Shown piece after piece: positions 1 through 8,986 of a stretch of DNA of 44,629 nucleotides (positions within the stretch are counted from its first letter, which is position 1; each line of letters begins with the position of its first letter). Position numbers and translations under genes: made by a program. The notes below the pieces were generated by a model. That model was given only the letters and a program-made list of their open reading frames with translations. It was not told where the DNA came from and did no database searches. This DNA is from Verrucomicrobiota bacterium (GTDB taxonomy: Bacteria > Verrucomicrobiota > Verrucomicrobiia > Limisphaerales > Fontisphaeraceae), in assembly GCA_037139415.1 (NCBI GenBank), contig JBAXGN010000045.1:1-44629 (forward strand), read 5' to 3'.

Positions 1-50
1 AACAACAAAAACAAAACAAAAAAACATTTACACAATTATATTTACAAAAC

Positions 51-262
51 CGGTTTTCGCCACCAAACCCAGGGTTTTCGCCACCAAACCCAGGGTTTTC
101 GCCACCAAACCCAGGGTTTTCGCCACCAAACCATGGTTTGGTGCGGCCAGACCACGGTTTGACGCCACCAAACCACGGTTTGGTCTGGTCAAACTCGGGT
201 TTAGCGCCACCAAATTCGAGTTTGGTCCGGCAAAACCACGGTTTGGCGCGGTCTGGAGACGG
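51..262. repeat. 21-bp minisatellite with a dyad in each unit
   Basis: A (c/g)GGTTT block recurs at 51, 72, 93, 114, 135, 156, 177, 198, 219, 240 and 261, an exact 21-bp period over ten units. The first four units are almost identical (core TTTTCGCCACCAAACCCAGG). The later units diverge but keep the period and alternate GGTTTGG with CCAAACC, so palindromes such as CCAAACCATGGTTTGG form at unit joints. The period is seven codons, so heptapeptide repeats appear in open frames on both strands; I do not regard these as genes. There are no unique spacers, so it is not a CRISPR array. Confidence 0.9.
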
Positions 263-778
263 GTTTTTTGGAGACAGCGGCGGCTGGAAGGGTAATATCC
301 GGAGAGTGATGGGGTGCGGTAAGGGGGCCGATTCCGTTGGGTGACTTTTCTGGCACACCCTTCAGGGCCGGGCCACTTCTGACGATTTTCCGGTGGTCGC
401 GCCCCGTGCCCCTCGCGGCCGACCGGCTACAAGCTTTCAATCCTATCGGATTGAGGGAATTCAATCCGCAACCGCTCCCTATGCCCCCCCACATCAGGCT
501 AACAATAGCTAAAAATGGGGGAGGAAAAAAGGGACATGGCAAAAATATTAGCTGGCATAAAAATGAGAAGCCGATCAAACAGACTGGCAGAAGCATAAGA
601 ACGCAACCGGAGGATGGATTTCAGACCGCAACGGCATTTCGCGTTTTTAGCGGTTTAAATTCCCCAGCCTGTTCCCGCTCCTGACGCCAACTGTTATTTT
701 CTGGCAGTGATTTTTCTGTCGCTCCATGTTCCTGCTAAATGAAGGTCTTGGCGGCCTGAAAAAACTTTTAAATTGCTA
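263..778. other. non-coding stretch, no gene recognised
   Basis: No convincing coding sequence was found. An open frame at 337-684 gives a low-complexity protein that resembles no family I know. A small hairpin (CAATCC, 4-nt loop, GGATTG) lies near 438-455. The stretch separates the minisatellite from the rpsB promoter region. Confidence 0.5.
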
Positions 779-813
779 TTGAAAGCAACGGGTACTTTGG
801 TATGTTACCCGTT
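779..813 (+). promoter_or_regulatory. candidate rpsB promoter overlapped by an inverted repeat
   Basis: TTGAAA (779-784), 16 bp, then TATGTT (801-806) is a reasonable housekeeping-sigma promoter. A perfect 8-bp inverted repeat, AACGGGTA (787-794) and TACCCGTT (806-813), covers the spacer and the -10. It could be an operator or, if transcription starts upstream, a leader hairpin. This is the only good promoter-like pair seen before rpsB. Confidence 0.4.
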
Positions 814-869
814 CCTTTGCGGCGCTGGGCGTATGCCTGGCGACGGTTGGGGAGTTGAACGGTCTTAAA

Positions 870-940
870 ATGCCGCGCCAATGTTGGCGTGGTGGCCACA
901 ACCACATTAAACAAAAATCCCGTGTTCCGCGGGATGGCCA
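870..940 (+). promoter_or_regulatory. rpsB 5' leader with two hairpins
   Basis: Two consecutive hairpins lie in the rpsB 5' UTR. The first is CCGCGCCAA/TTGGCGTGG (9 pairs including one G-T, 3-nt loop, about 872-892). The second is ATCCCG/CGGGAT around 917-935. Autogenous control by S2 through an mRNA leader is known for rpsB in other bacteria. Whether this leader does the same is inference, because I do not recognise a named rpsB-leader consensus. Confidence 0.3.
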
Positions 941-980
941 GCTAAAAAATGGCGGGCTGATAACAACGGAAAACACAGAC

Positions 981-1811
981 ATGATAAGTATTGGTATTAA
1001 GGAATTGCTCGAAGCCGGCGTCCATTTTGGACATCAGACGAAACGTTGGAATCCCAAGATGAAGCAATTCATCTTTGACGCCCGCAACGGCATTCATATC
1101 GTTGACCTCAGCAAAACCATCACGCAGCTCGAGACCGCCTGTAATTTTCTGCATACCACCGTTCTAAAGGGTGGCCAGATTCTGTTTGTCGGCACCAAGA
1201 AGCAGGCTCAGGAAGCCGTCCGCGAGGCGGCCAAGGCGTGCGGCCAGCATTATGTGACCGAACGCTGGCTGGGTGGCACCCTGACGAACTACGCGACCAT
1301 CAAGAAATCCATTGATCGCCTCAAGAAAATTGAGCAGATGGAAGCAGATGGGTCCATGTCCGGCTTCGTGAAGCAGGAGCAATCGCGGTATCGCCGCGAG
1401 TTGGCGCGCCTGGTCAAATATTTGGATGGCATCCGCACCATGCCCCGCGTTCCGGCCGCCATGTTTGTGGTGGACGTGCATCGCGAGCATAACGCCGTCG
1501 CCGAAGCGAAGCGCCTGAACATCCCGATCGTGGCCCTCGTGGACACCAACTGCGATCCCGACCCGATCGCCTATCCCATTGCCGGCAACGACGACGCCAT
1601 TCGATCGGTCCGCGTGATTCTCGCCACGGTGGTGCAGACCATCTCCGCCGCCAAGGGTGAGTACGACGCCAAGTTTGCCCGCCGCAAGAAAGAAGATGGC
1701 GCGGAAACTGCCGCACCGGCCCCGGCACCGGCCCCGGCTCCGGCTCCGGTGGTGGAAGCCCCGGTGGATCTGACGCCGCTGGCGGCTCCGGCTGCCCCGG
1801 CCAAAGCCTGA
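981..1811 (+). CDS. rpsB: 30S ribosomal protein S2
   Basis: This protein of the small ribosomal subunit bridges head and body and helps recruit S1. The product is 276 aa and opens with the S2 signature (GIKELLEAGVHFGHQTKRWN), followed by MKQFIFDARNGIHIVDL and the AMFVVDVHREHNAVAEA block. The ATG at 981 was chosen because the S2 family begins about ten residues before the HFGHQ motif; the frame is open back to 855, but that part has no S2 similarity. There is no strong Shine-Dalgarno sequence. The last ~35 residues form an Ala/Pro-rich tail (repeated AP, ending APAAPAKA), a low-complexity extension beyond the conserved fold. tsf follows 88 bp downstream, the usual bacterial pairing. Confidence 0.97.
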   Translation: MISIGIKELLEAGVHFGHQTKRWNPKMKQFIFDARNGIHIVDLSKTITQLETACNFLHTTVLKGGQILFVGTKKQAQEAVREAAKACGQHYVTERWLGGTLTNYATIKKSIDRLKKIEQMEADGSMSGFVKQEQSRYRRELARLVKYLDGIRTMPRVPAAMFVVDVHREHNAVAEAKRLNIPIVALVDTNCDPDPIAYPIAGNDDAIRSVRVILATVVQTISAAKGEYDAKFARRKKEDGAETAAPAPAPAPAPAPVVEAPVDLTPLAAPAAPAKA

Positions 1812-1830
1812 TGGATGTCTAATTTCAGGT

Positions 1831-1852
1831 GCGGCTGGATTCGTTCAGCCGC
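1831..1852 (+). other. hairpin in the rpsB-tsf spacer
   Basis: GCGGCTG (1831-1837) and CAGCCGC (1846-1852) form a 7-bp stem with an 8-nt loop in the intergenic region. No U-tract follows, so it is not an intrinsic terminator. It may affect processing or the relative expression of rpsB and tsf. Confidence 0.35.
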
Positions 1853-1899
1853 GCCGATTATTCCTGAACATTCGCAACGAATATTTAAACTGAATTATT

Positions 1900-2739
1900 A
1901 TGGCTGAAATCAACTCTGCATTAGTGGGCAAGCTGCGTGAAATCACCGGCTCTGGCATGATGGATTGTAAAAAAGCATTGACTGAATCCAACGGCGACCT
2001 TCAGGCCGCAGTGGATATTCTGCGCAAGAAAGGCCGGGCGACCGCCGGCAATAAATCGGTGAAGGAAGCCCGCGAGGGCGCCATTGCCCAGTTTATTTCT
2101 TCCGATTCCAAGGTCGGCGTGCTGCTGGAAGTGAATTGCCAGACGGATTTTGTGGCCCGCAACGAAACCTTCCGGGCTTTTTGCGACGAAGTGGCGCGCA
2201 CGTACGCGACCAACGCGGACGCCAATTTTGAAAACCAGCGCATGGAACTGGTGGCCAAGACGGGTGAGAATATCAAGATCGCCCGGCACCAGAAGTTTGA
2301 AGTGACCGGCAGTGGTTTGATTGCCGCGTACATTCACACCGGGGCCAAGGTGGGCGTGCTGGTGGAAGTGGGCGCTGGCAAGGATGCCACGGTGGCCGCG
2401 GAAGACTTCAAACAGCTCGTGCGTGACATCACCCTGCAGATTGCGGCTGCCAATCCTGTGGCGGTCAGCCGCGAGCAGGTGGACCCGAAGCTGGTCGAAA
2501 AGGAAAAGGAAATTGCCGCCGAACAATTCAAGAACAAGCCCCCGCAAGCGGTGGCCAAGATTGTCGAAGGCAAAATCAACAGCTTTTTCCAGACGATCTG
2601 CCTGGTGGATCAAGGGTTCGTGAAAGACCCGGAAAAGACCGTGAAAGCTTATGTGGCCGAAGTGGGCAAGCGCTTGGGTGACGAAATCGTCATCCGCCGC
2701 TTCGTACGCTTCCAAGTCGGTGAATCCGCGTCGGCTTAA
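1900..2739 (+). CDS. tsf: elongation factor Ts
   Basis: EF-Ts is the guanine-nucleotide exchange factor for EF-Tu and acts in the cytoplasm. The 279-aa product starts with the UBA-like N-terminal domain. It carries the EF-Ts signature in the form REITGSGMMDCKKAL, followed by DLQAAVDILRKKG and the core motif VLLEVNCQTDFVARN. The second dimerisation-type subdomain (HTGAKVGVLVEVG) and the C-terminal module are present, so the protein is full length. The start is an AT-rich site without a visible Shine-Dalgarno. It lies downstream of rpsB in the same transcription unit and is followed by a strong terminator. Confidence 0.97.
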   Translation: MAEINSALVGKLREITGSGMMDCKKALTESNGDLQAAVDILRKKGRATAGNKSVKEAREGAIAQFISSDSKVGVLLEVNCQTDFVARNETFRAFCDEVARTYATNADANFENQRMELVAKTGENIKIARHQKFEVTGSGLIAAYIHTGAKVGVLVEVGAGKDATVAAEDFKQLVRDITLQIAAANPVAVSREQVDPKLVEKEKEIAAEQFKNKPPQAVAKIVEGKINSFFQTICLVDQGFVKDPEKTVKAYVAEVGKRLGDEIVIRRFVRFQVGESASA

Positions 2740-2764
2740 GCTGAACCTCAATCACGTTTTGCAG

Positions 2765-2798
2765 CGCCGGGTCTCGTTTGAGACCCGGCGTTTTTTTT
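2765..2798 (+). terminator. intrinsic terminator of rpsB-tsf
   Basis: A perfect 11-bp GC-rich stem, CGCCGGGTCTC (2765-2775) and GAGACCCGGCG (2780-2790), has a GTTT loop and is followed by eight T. It begins 25 nt after the tsf stop. Confidence 0.95.
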
Positions 2799-2832
2799 GA
2801 ATAATTTGCTCCGCTCAACCGCCTTGCGGGCA

Positions 2833-2856
2833 CCTTCTCCCCCGTGGGGGAGAAGG
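2833..2856. repeat. 11-bp perfect palindrome between convergent genes
   Basis: CCTTCTCCCCC (2833-2843) and GGGGGAGAAGG (2846-2856) are separated by 2 bp. The palindrome sits between the tsf terminator and the 3' end of htpG. No T-run follows on the minus strand, so a role as htpG terminator is doubtful. Sequences of this kind occur as dispersed extragenic palindromes in many genomes (from memory). Confidence 0.6.
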
Positions 2857-2884
2857 ACGGAGGCGACGGACCGGTAACCGTTGG

Positions 2885-4729
2885 TCAAGCCTTGTTGAGC
2901 ACTTTTTCCAGCAGCTCGTTCATTCGCTTGACCATGTGGCGGGGGTCTTCGAGCACGCCGGCGGCCATCCGGGCATTATCCAATAATTGCTCGGCCACCA
3001 ACGCGGCGAGGCTGGCATCCGCCAGCCGCATTTTGTTCAAGTGGCAGATGATGGCGTGGCGCGGGTTGATTTCGAGGTCGAGCTTCGCGCTGGTATCCTC
3101 CGCCGCTTCTTTGTTCATGGCCTTGAGGATTCGTCGCATGCTGGAGGTCATGAAACGGTCGCTGTCCACAATGACCACCGGGCTGTCCACCAGGCGCTTG
3201 GAGCTGCGCACTTCATGCACCTTGTCCCCGAGGGATTCTTTGAGCCATTGGGCCAACGCCTTGGCTTCGTCATCCGTCAACGCGCCTTCCTTCTGCTCCT
3301 GGTCTGCCAGCGCCAACTCTGATTTCTCAGCCGCCTTCAGCGGTTTCTCCTCAAAGCTGTGGAGATGCTCCATCACAAATTCATCCCAGGCGTCGTACAG
3401 GAACAGCACCTCGTATTTGCGGGCCTTGAAGACTTCAAAATACGGGCTGCCCTCCGCCGATTCCCGGTTGGGCGCGAGTTGATAATAAATTTCCTTTTGA
3501 TCTTCCGGCATGCGCTTGAGGTATTCCGCCAGCGAGGTTTGCTTGCCTTTTTCGAGCGTGGAAGATTCGAAGCGCAGCAGCTTCCCAAGTTGCTCATGAT
3601 GGTTATGGTCGCTGACCACGCCCTCTTTGAGAAATCGTTGGTATTCGGTGTAAAATTTCTCGTACGTCTCCGGGGCGTGCTGCGCCTGTTCATCAAGGAA
3701 CTTCAGGAATCGGCCGGTCAGGACTTTGTTGAGCTTCTGCATCAACGAGGTGTCCTGCATGGATTCGCGGGAAATGTTGAGCGGCAAATCTTCGCTATCC
3801 ACCACGCCTTTGAGGAAGCGCAGCCATTCCGGGAACAGTTCCTTGGGTTTGTGCTGGATCAACACCCGCTTGCAATACAGGCTGACCTCGGATTCCGAGC
3901 GGTACATCCCCACGGTTTCCAGATTGCGGGAGGGCACAAACAGGAGCGCCTGGATGGCCAGGGGGGCGTCGGCGCTGAAATGCAGACGCAGCAATGGCTT
4001 TTCATGGTCGTGGCCGACGTATTGGTAAAATTCGTTGTATTCCTCTTCCTTGATCTCGTTCTTGTTCCGGCTCCAGATGGCCTGCACGGTGTTCAACCGT
4101 TTGCCATCCAATTCGATGCCGAACTGGATGAAATTGCTATACCGTTTAACGAGCCGTTCGAGCGTCTCGTTCTTGGAAAATTCTTTGGCCTCCTCCTTCA
4201 ATTGCAGCGTGATGGAGGTGCCGCGGGGCAAATCCGCCGCCGGTTCGATTTCGTACCCGCCCATACCTTCGCTGATCCAGCACCAGCCCTGATCTTCCAA
4301 TTGATGCGAGCGGGTGCGCACCGTCACCTTGTTGGAGACCATGAAGGCCGAATAAAAACCGACCCCGAACTGGCCGATGAAGGTGGCGTCCGGTTTCTTT
4401 TCCTCGGCGAGCCGTTTAAGAAATGCGCGGGTGCCAGAATGAGCGATGGTGCCCAGATTTTCCACCAGGTCGCCATGGGACATGCCGACGCCGGAGTCCG
4501 TGATGGTGATGGTGTTCGCTTTTTCATCCGCCTGGATGGTGATGGCTAGCGGTCGTTCCGGTTGGAACACGCTCTGGCCGGACGTTTGCAGAAAACGCGC
4601 CCGCTCGCACGCATCCGCCGCGTTCGAGATCAGTTCCCGAATGAATATCTCGCGGTCGGTATAGAGTGAATGAATGACAATATCCAGCACTTGCTGGATT
4701 TCCGCTTGGAATTGATGTTTTTCCGTCAT
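2885..4729 (-). CDS. htpG: molecular chaperone HtpG (Hsp90)
   Basis: A cytosolic ATP-dependent chaperone. The 614-aa product matches the bacterial HtpG length. The N-terminal GHKL ATPase domain shows the ATP-lid and Mg-binding motifs in order: IRELISNAADA (catalytic Glu and Mg-binding Asn), ITDSGVGM, and IGQFGVGFYSAFMV. The middle domain has the NISRESMQ block (about 345). The C-terminal dimerisation domain ends with RMNELLEKVL; there is no MEEVD tail, as expected for bacteria. The start gives the canonical MTEKHQFQAEIQQVLDIVI. GTGGAG about 10 nt upstream can serve as the ribosome-binding site. It lies 33 bp downstream of the ABC exporter gene on the same strand. Confidence 0.97.
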   Translation of the reverse strand: MTEKHQFQAEIQQVLDIVIHSLYTDREIFIRELISNAADACERARFLQTSGQSVFQPERPLAITIQADEKANTITITDSGVGMSHGDLVENLGTIAHSGTRAFLKRLAEEKKPDATFIGQFGVGFYSAFMVSNKVTVRTRSHQLEDQGWCWISEGMGGYEIEPAADLPRGTSITLQLKEEAKEFSKNETLERLVKRYSNFIQFGIELDGKRLNTVQAIWSRNKNEIKEEEYNEFYQYVGHDHEKPLLRLHFSADAPLAIQALLFVPSRNLETVGMYRSESEVSLYCKRVLIQHKPKELFPEWLRFLKGVVDSEDLPLNISRESMQDTSLMQKLNKVLTGRFLKFLDEQAQHAPETYEKFYTEYQRFLKEGVVSDHNHHEQLGKLLRFESSTLEKGKQTSLAEYLKRMPEDQKEIYYQLAPNRESAEGSPYFEVFKARKYEVLFLYDAWDEFVMEHLHSFEEKPLKAAEKSELALADQEQKEGALTDDEAKALAQWLKESLGDKVHEVRSSKRLVDSPVVIVDSDRFMTSSMRRILKAMNKEAAEDTSAKLDLEINPRHAIICHLNKMRLADASLAALVAEQLLDNARMAAGVLEDPRHMVKRMNELLEKVLNKA

Positions 4730-4762
4730 GGGTTGATAGCTCCACTTACTTTTGTTTTACGT

Positions 4763-6646
4763 TTAAGTTGGGATTTGGATTCCCTGTTTTTGCGCCATAT
4801 TGGCAAAGACGCCGCGTCGGCGCAAAAGCTCGTCAAAGGTGCCCGCTTCGAGGATGCGTCCCTGGCCGAGCACAATGATGTTATCCATCGTGGTCAAGGT
4901 GGACAGACGATGGGCAATGCAAATCACCGTCCGGTTCTCCTCCAGCCGGTCAATCGCCGCCTGCACTTCGGATTCCGCCTGGGAATCCAGCGAGGCGGTG
5001 GCCTCGTCCAGCACCAGGATGGGGGCATTGCGCACAAAGGCACGGGCGATGCATAGGCGTTGCCGCTGGCCGACCGAGAGGGTGACGCCCCTTTCCCCGA
5101 CGCGGGAGTCATACCCCTGCGGCAATTGCATGATAAACTCATGCGCATACGCCTGATGGGCGGCGAACTCCACTTCGGCACGCGTAGCGCCGGTGCGTCC
5201 GCACGCGATGTTTTGGGCCACCGTTTGATCGAAAATGACGATCTCCTGACTGACCAGGGCCATTTGCAGACGGAGGGCATGGCTGGAAAATTCACGAATA
5301 TCCACGCCATCCAGCAGCACCCGCCCGGCGGTGGGATCGTAGAAACGAAACACCAGGTTCACCAGGGTACTCTTGCCGCAACCACTTTCACCCGCAATGC
5401 CGAGCTTATGTCCCCGTGGGATGACCAGACTCAGATCCTGCAGCACCGGTTTTTGCCCGTATGAGAAGCTGACCTTGTCAAAGTTCAGGGCGGTTTGAAA
5501 TTTGTTCAGTGACTTCGGCGGCACGGGTTCCTTCACGGAAGGCTGCTCGTTCATGACTTGCAGCAACCGGTCCACCCCCACGCTGGTCTGCTGGAACAGG
5601 ATGCCGACATTGGCAAGTTTCTTGATGGGCGTAAACATGACGATTACGCCGGTGAGGAAACCGACCAGGTCCGGCAGGCTGGTGCGCGTGTAAAAGATCA
5701 CCGTGATGAGCAACCCCAGCCCAAACATGGCAATGGTTTCCATGAGCGGATTGACCAATTCGCGCGCCTGCACTCCTTTCATGCCATGATGCACCGTTTG
5801 GCGGGCATATTCGCGATAGCGCAACTCCTGCTCCGCTTCCAGCCCAAAGGCCTTCACCACCCGAATGCCGGAAAGCACTTCGAGCAACAGGCTCGCCTGG
5901 GATACTACCGCCGACACCACACTTTTGGCTGCCTTGCGCACCTTGCGTCCCAGGTAGATCAAGGGCAGCGTACACAGGGGCAAAAAGACAATCGCCAGCA
6001 ACGTGAGCTTGGCATCCACAAAGAATAAGGCGGAAAAGACGCTAATGACGGTGATTGGCTCCTTGATCAGATCGTTGAAACCCAGGCTCATGCAGCGCTG
6101 CACGGCGGCGGTGTCCGAATTAACCCGGGTGGTCAGGTCGCCCATGGTGGACCGGTTGAAATAATCGAGGGACAGGCTGTTCAGTTTGCGCAACATGGCC
6201 ACGCGCAGGTCCGCGATGACCCGTTCGCTGACCCAGTTGGTGCAGTAGGTGGCCAGATACCCGAGGTAACGGCTGAACGCCACCATGATCGGCAGGATCA
6301 GCAGACCGCCCACAATCTGCTTCCAATCAATGGCGCGGCCCATCAGGGGCAGCCAGGGATCCAACCAGCGCAGCAGGTAGCGGTTGATGGCCTTTAAGTA
6401 ATGGCGAACGTCGGTAGCGGGGGGGGCAACAACGGCGGGCGCAGTCTCGGCGGGTTTGGCGGAGGCGACGGCGGAGGTGGCCTGGTGATCGGTTGCCATG
6501 CGCTCGAACAGCGTTTTGGTCACCCAGACGAAGCTCGCATTGGAAAGGCCAAACAGGACACTCAGCATCAAGGCAGTCGCCAGCCGCGTCCAGTACTGAC
6601 GCATGAACGGCCAACCAAACTTAAACACGTTGAGTAAATTGCTCAT
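4763..6646 (-). CDS. MsbA-type lipid/multidrug ABC exporter
   Basis: A full half-transporter with a permease domain fused to an ATPase domain, about 627 aa, predicted in the inner membrane as a homodimer. The N-terminal half has the ABC_membrane six-helix region with the typical IADLRVAMLRKLNSLSLDYF coupling segment. The C-terminal half has Walker A GESGCGKST, a Q-loop (VSQEIVIFD), the signature LSVGQRQRLCIARA, Walker B ILVLDEATASLDS and the H-loop AHRLS. The organisation is that of MsbA, the lipid A-core flippase, but multidrug exporters look similar, so the substrate is inferred only. An insert rich in Ala/Pro (about 65-90) lies between the first two helices. The ATG at 6646 was preferred over 6682 because the protein then begins just before the first helix. 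Confidence 0.9.
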   Translation of the reverse strand: MSNLLNVFKFGWPFMRQYWTRLATALMLSVLFGLSNASFVWVTKTLFERMATDHQATSAVASAKPAETAPAVVAPPATDVRHYLKAINRYLLRWLDPWLPLMGRAIDWKQIVGGLLILPIMVAFSRYLGYLATYCTNWVSERVIADLRVAMLRKLNSLSLDYFNRSTMGDLTTRVNSDTAAVQRCMSLGFNDLIKEPITVISVFSALFFVDAKLTLLAIVFLPLCTLPLIYLGRKVRKAAKSVVSAVVSQASLLLEVLSGIRVVKAFGLEAEQELRYREYARQTVHHGMKGVQARELVNPLMETIAMFGLGLLITVIFYTRTSLPDLVGFLTGVIVMFTPIKKLANVGILFQQTSVGVDRLLQVMNEQPSVKEPVPPKSLNKFQTALNFDKVSFSYGQKPVLQDLSLVIPRGHKLGIAGESGCGKSTLVNLVFRFYDPTAGRVLLDGVDIREFSSHALRLQMALVSQEIVIFDQTVAQNIACGRTGATRAEVEFAAHQAYAHEFIMQLPQGYDSRVGERGVTLSVGQRQRLCIARAFVRNAPILVLDEATASLDSQAESEVQAAIDRLEENRTVICIAHRLSTLTTMDNIIVLGQGRILEAGTFDELLRRRGVFANMAQKQGIQIPT

Positions 6647-6849
6647 GAACTGCAAACACTGCATGGAAGCGCGTCCAGCCACCCGGCCGGCCGCGCTTCA
6701 ACGCACTGCCCGTATTGTTCACATCCCGGCACGAATGGCAACGGGATTCCGATGAAACGAACGAAAAGGACGAGTGAAAAGGATTGCGTGCGGGTTGGTT
6801 TTGCGCTTTGCTGGTTGTCAATGCTGCGAACCACCATGTTCCATACGTT

Positions 6850-7488
6850 ATGTTGACCCAACGTCATAAGCCGCTGCTTTACGGCACCTTGGTTGTCGCC
6901 CTGGCGTGGGCGTTGGCCATGGTGGGTTACCTGGTTTTCAAAAACACCAAAATGACCGCGGAAAAAGTGGCCCAGTATGTGCGGACCACGGACCTAGCCA
7001 AGCTCAATGCGGAGCAGCGGCGCAAGGCCATTGCGAGACTGGCGGATGAATTGAACGCGCTCTCGTGGGCGGAGCGCCGCCGGGCCCGGTTGGAAAAGGA
7101 GTGGCGCCGGTGGTTTGAACTCATGAGCGAAGAGGAGCGGGAACGGTTTATTGAGGCCACCATGCCAGCCGGTTTCAAACAGATGCTCGATGCGTTTGCC
7201 CAGATGCCGGATGATAAGCGGAAACGGGCGGTGGAAAACGCGATGAAACGGCTTAAGGACACGCAGGATCAGATCGCCAGCGGTGATGCGAATGCGGCGC
7301 GGCCACCCGGCCTGGGCGGCGGGCCCAATGATCCGGTGATTAGCGAGGATTTGCAGAAGAAAGTCACCGCCATTGGCCTGAACACGTTTTACAGTCAGAG
7401 TTCCGCCCAGACCAAGGCGGAACTGGCCCCCGTGCTGGAAGAAATCCAGAAACTCATGGAAACCGGGGCGGCCTTCCACCGCCGGTAG
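6850..7488 (+). CDS. membrane-anchored coiled-coil protein, unknown function
   Basis: I do not recognise a family. The 212-aa product has one N-terminal transmembrane segment (about residues 9-29, [20 protein letters not shown]) and then a long charged helical region rich in Arg, Glu and Lys ([20 protein letters not shown]), consistent with a coiled coil outside the membrane. The C-terminal part after a Pro/Gly linker ([12 protein letters not shown]) is again helical. The ATG at 6850 was chosen because it places the transmembrane segment at the N-terminus. It is divergent from the ABC exporter. The next gene, a prepilin-like protein, starts 9 bp after its stop, so the two are probably co-transcribed. 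Confidence 0.7.
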   Translation: MLTQRHKPLLYGTLVVALAWALAMVGYLVFKNTKMTAEKVAQYVRTTDLAKLNAEQRRKAIARLADELNALSWAERRRARLEKEWRRWFELMSEEERERFIEATMPAGFKQMLDAFAQMPDDKRKRAVENAMKRLKDTQDQIASGDANAARPPGLGGGPNDPVISEDLQKKVTAIGLNTFYSQSSAQTKAELAPVLEEIQKLMETGAAFHRR

Positions 7489-7497
7489 CACTCGTTC

Positions 7498-8048
<551 letters not shown>

Positions 8049-8052
<4 letters not shown>

Positions 8053-8984
8053 ACACCATGGATGCATTGATCGAGCTTAAAGGCGCGCGCAAGGAATTTG
8101 GCGCACGGGTGGCCGTGGCGGGGCTGGATCTGGCCGTGCAGCGCGGTGAAATTTTCGGATTGCTTGGCCATAACGGAGCCGGAAAAAGCACGGCCATCGG
8201 GATGATGCTGGGCCAGGTGTGGCCCACCGCCGGGGAAGTGCGTCTCTTTGGCCAGGACGTTTCCGCCCGCCGCCAACTCGCCTTGCAAAAGGTGGGCGCC
8301 ATTTTTGAAACGCCGGTCTTTTACGATTACCTCAGCGGTTGGCGGAACCTGGAGATTCTCAGCCACTACACCGGGCCCACCGAACCCAAGCGCATGGCCG
8401 AGGTGGTCGAGTGGGTGGGTTTGACTGGCCGGGAACACGCGCGGGTCAGCACGTATTCGCACGGCATGAGAGCGCGCCTGGCGGTGGCGCAGGCGTTATT
8501 GCCCAATCCGGAATTATTGATTCTGGACGAGCCCAGCGACGGACTGGATCCCGAGGGTATTCATGAAATGCGGCTGACCATTCAGCGGCTTTGCCGGGAA
8601 CTGGGCCTCACCATCCTGCTATCCTCGCACTTGCTCAATGAAGTCGAACAACTTTGCACCCGCATTGCCGTGCTGAACCAGGGGCGGAAGGTCTTCGATG
8701 GCGCGCTGGCTCAGGCGATCCAGCAGCGGAACTGGTTTTCCTTGCGCACCGATGAGTTTGAAAACGCCGTGGCGGCGTTGCGTACGGCGGGTTTGGTGGA
8801 GGAGGCGCGGGATGGCCGTTATATTGCCTTGGCGAACGGCGTGGCGAGCGACCAAGTGGTGCGCTGGCTGGTTCAACACGACCGCCCGGTCCATGAAATC
8901 GTCCGCGAGGAACAGACCTTGGAAAATTTCTATCTGACGCTCATGCGGCAAGGGCGCGAGGCCGGGCCGGAGGGGAAAATATAA
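8049..8984 (+). CDS. ABC-2 transporter ATP-binding protein
   Basis: The ATPase of an ABC-2 type exporter, 311 aa. Walker [10 protein letters not shown] (about 40-48), the signature [16 protein letters not shown], Walker [16 protein letters not shown] and the H-loop [13 protein letters not shown] are all present. The C-terminal ~90 residues are the usual variable extension. The GTG at 8049 overlaps the stop of the prepilin gene (GTGA); an ATG in the same frame lies at 8058 and is equally possible. The permease starts 2 bp after its stop, so both belong to one operon. The substrate cannot be read from the sequence. Confidence 0.92.
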
Positions 8985-8986
8985 AT

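Noticed and set aside
51-262. CRISPR array
   Set aside because: Units are contiguous 21-mers without unique spacers, and no cas genes are nearby.
28-344. Heptapeptide-repeat open frames on both strands over the 21-bp array
   Set aside because: They follow automatically from a 21-bp repeat without stops. No start signals or flanking domains were seen.
337-684. 115-aa open frame upstream of rpsB
   Set aside because: Its composition is Pro/Arg/Gly-rich, it has no recognisable motif or ribosome-binding site, and it is overlapped by another equally open antisense frame.
2833-2856. Intrinsic terminator for htpG
   Set aside because: The stem is strong, but no T-run follows it on the minus strand.
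3359-4549. 396-aa frame antisense to htpG
   Set aside because: It is a shadow of the strongly conserved htpG frame.
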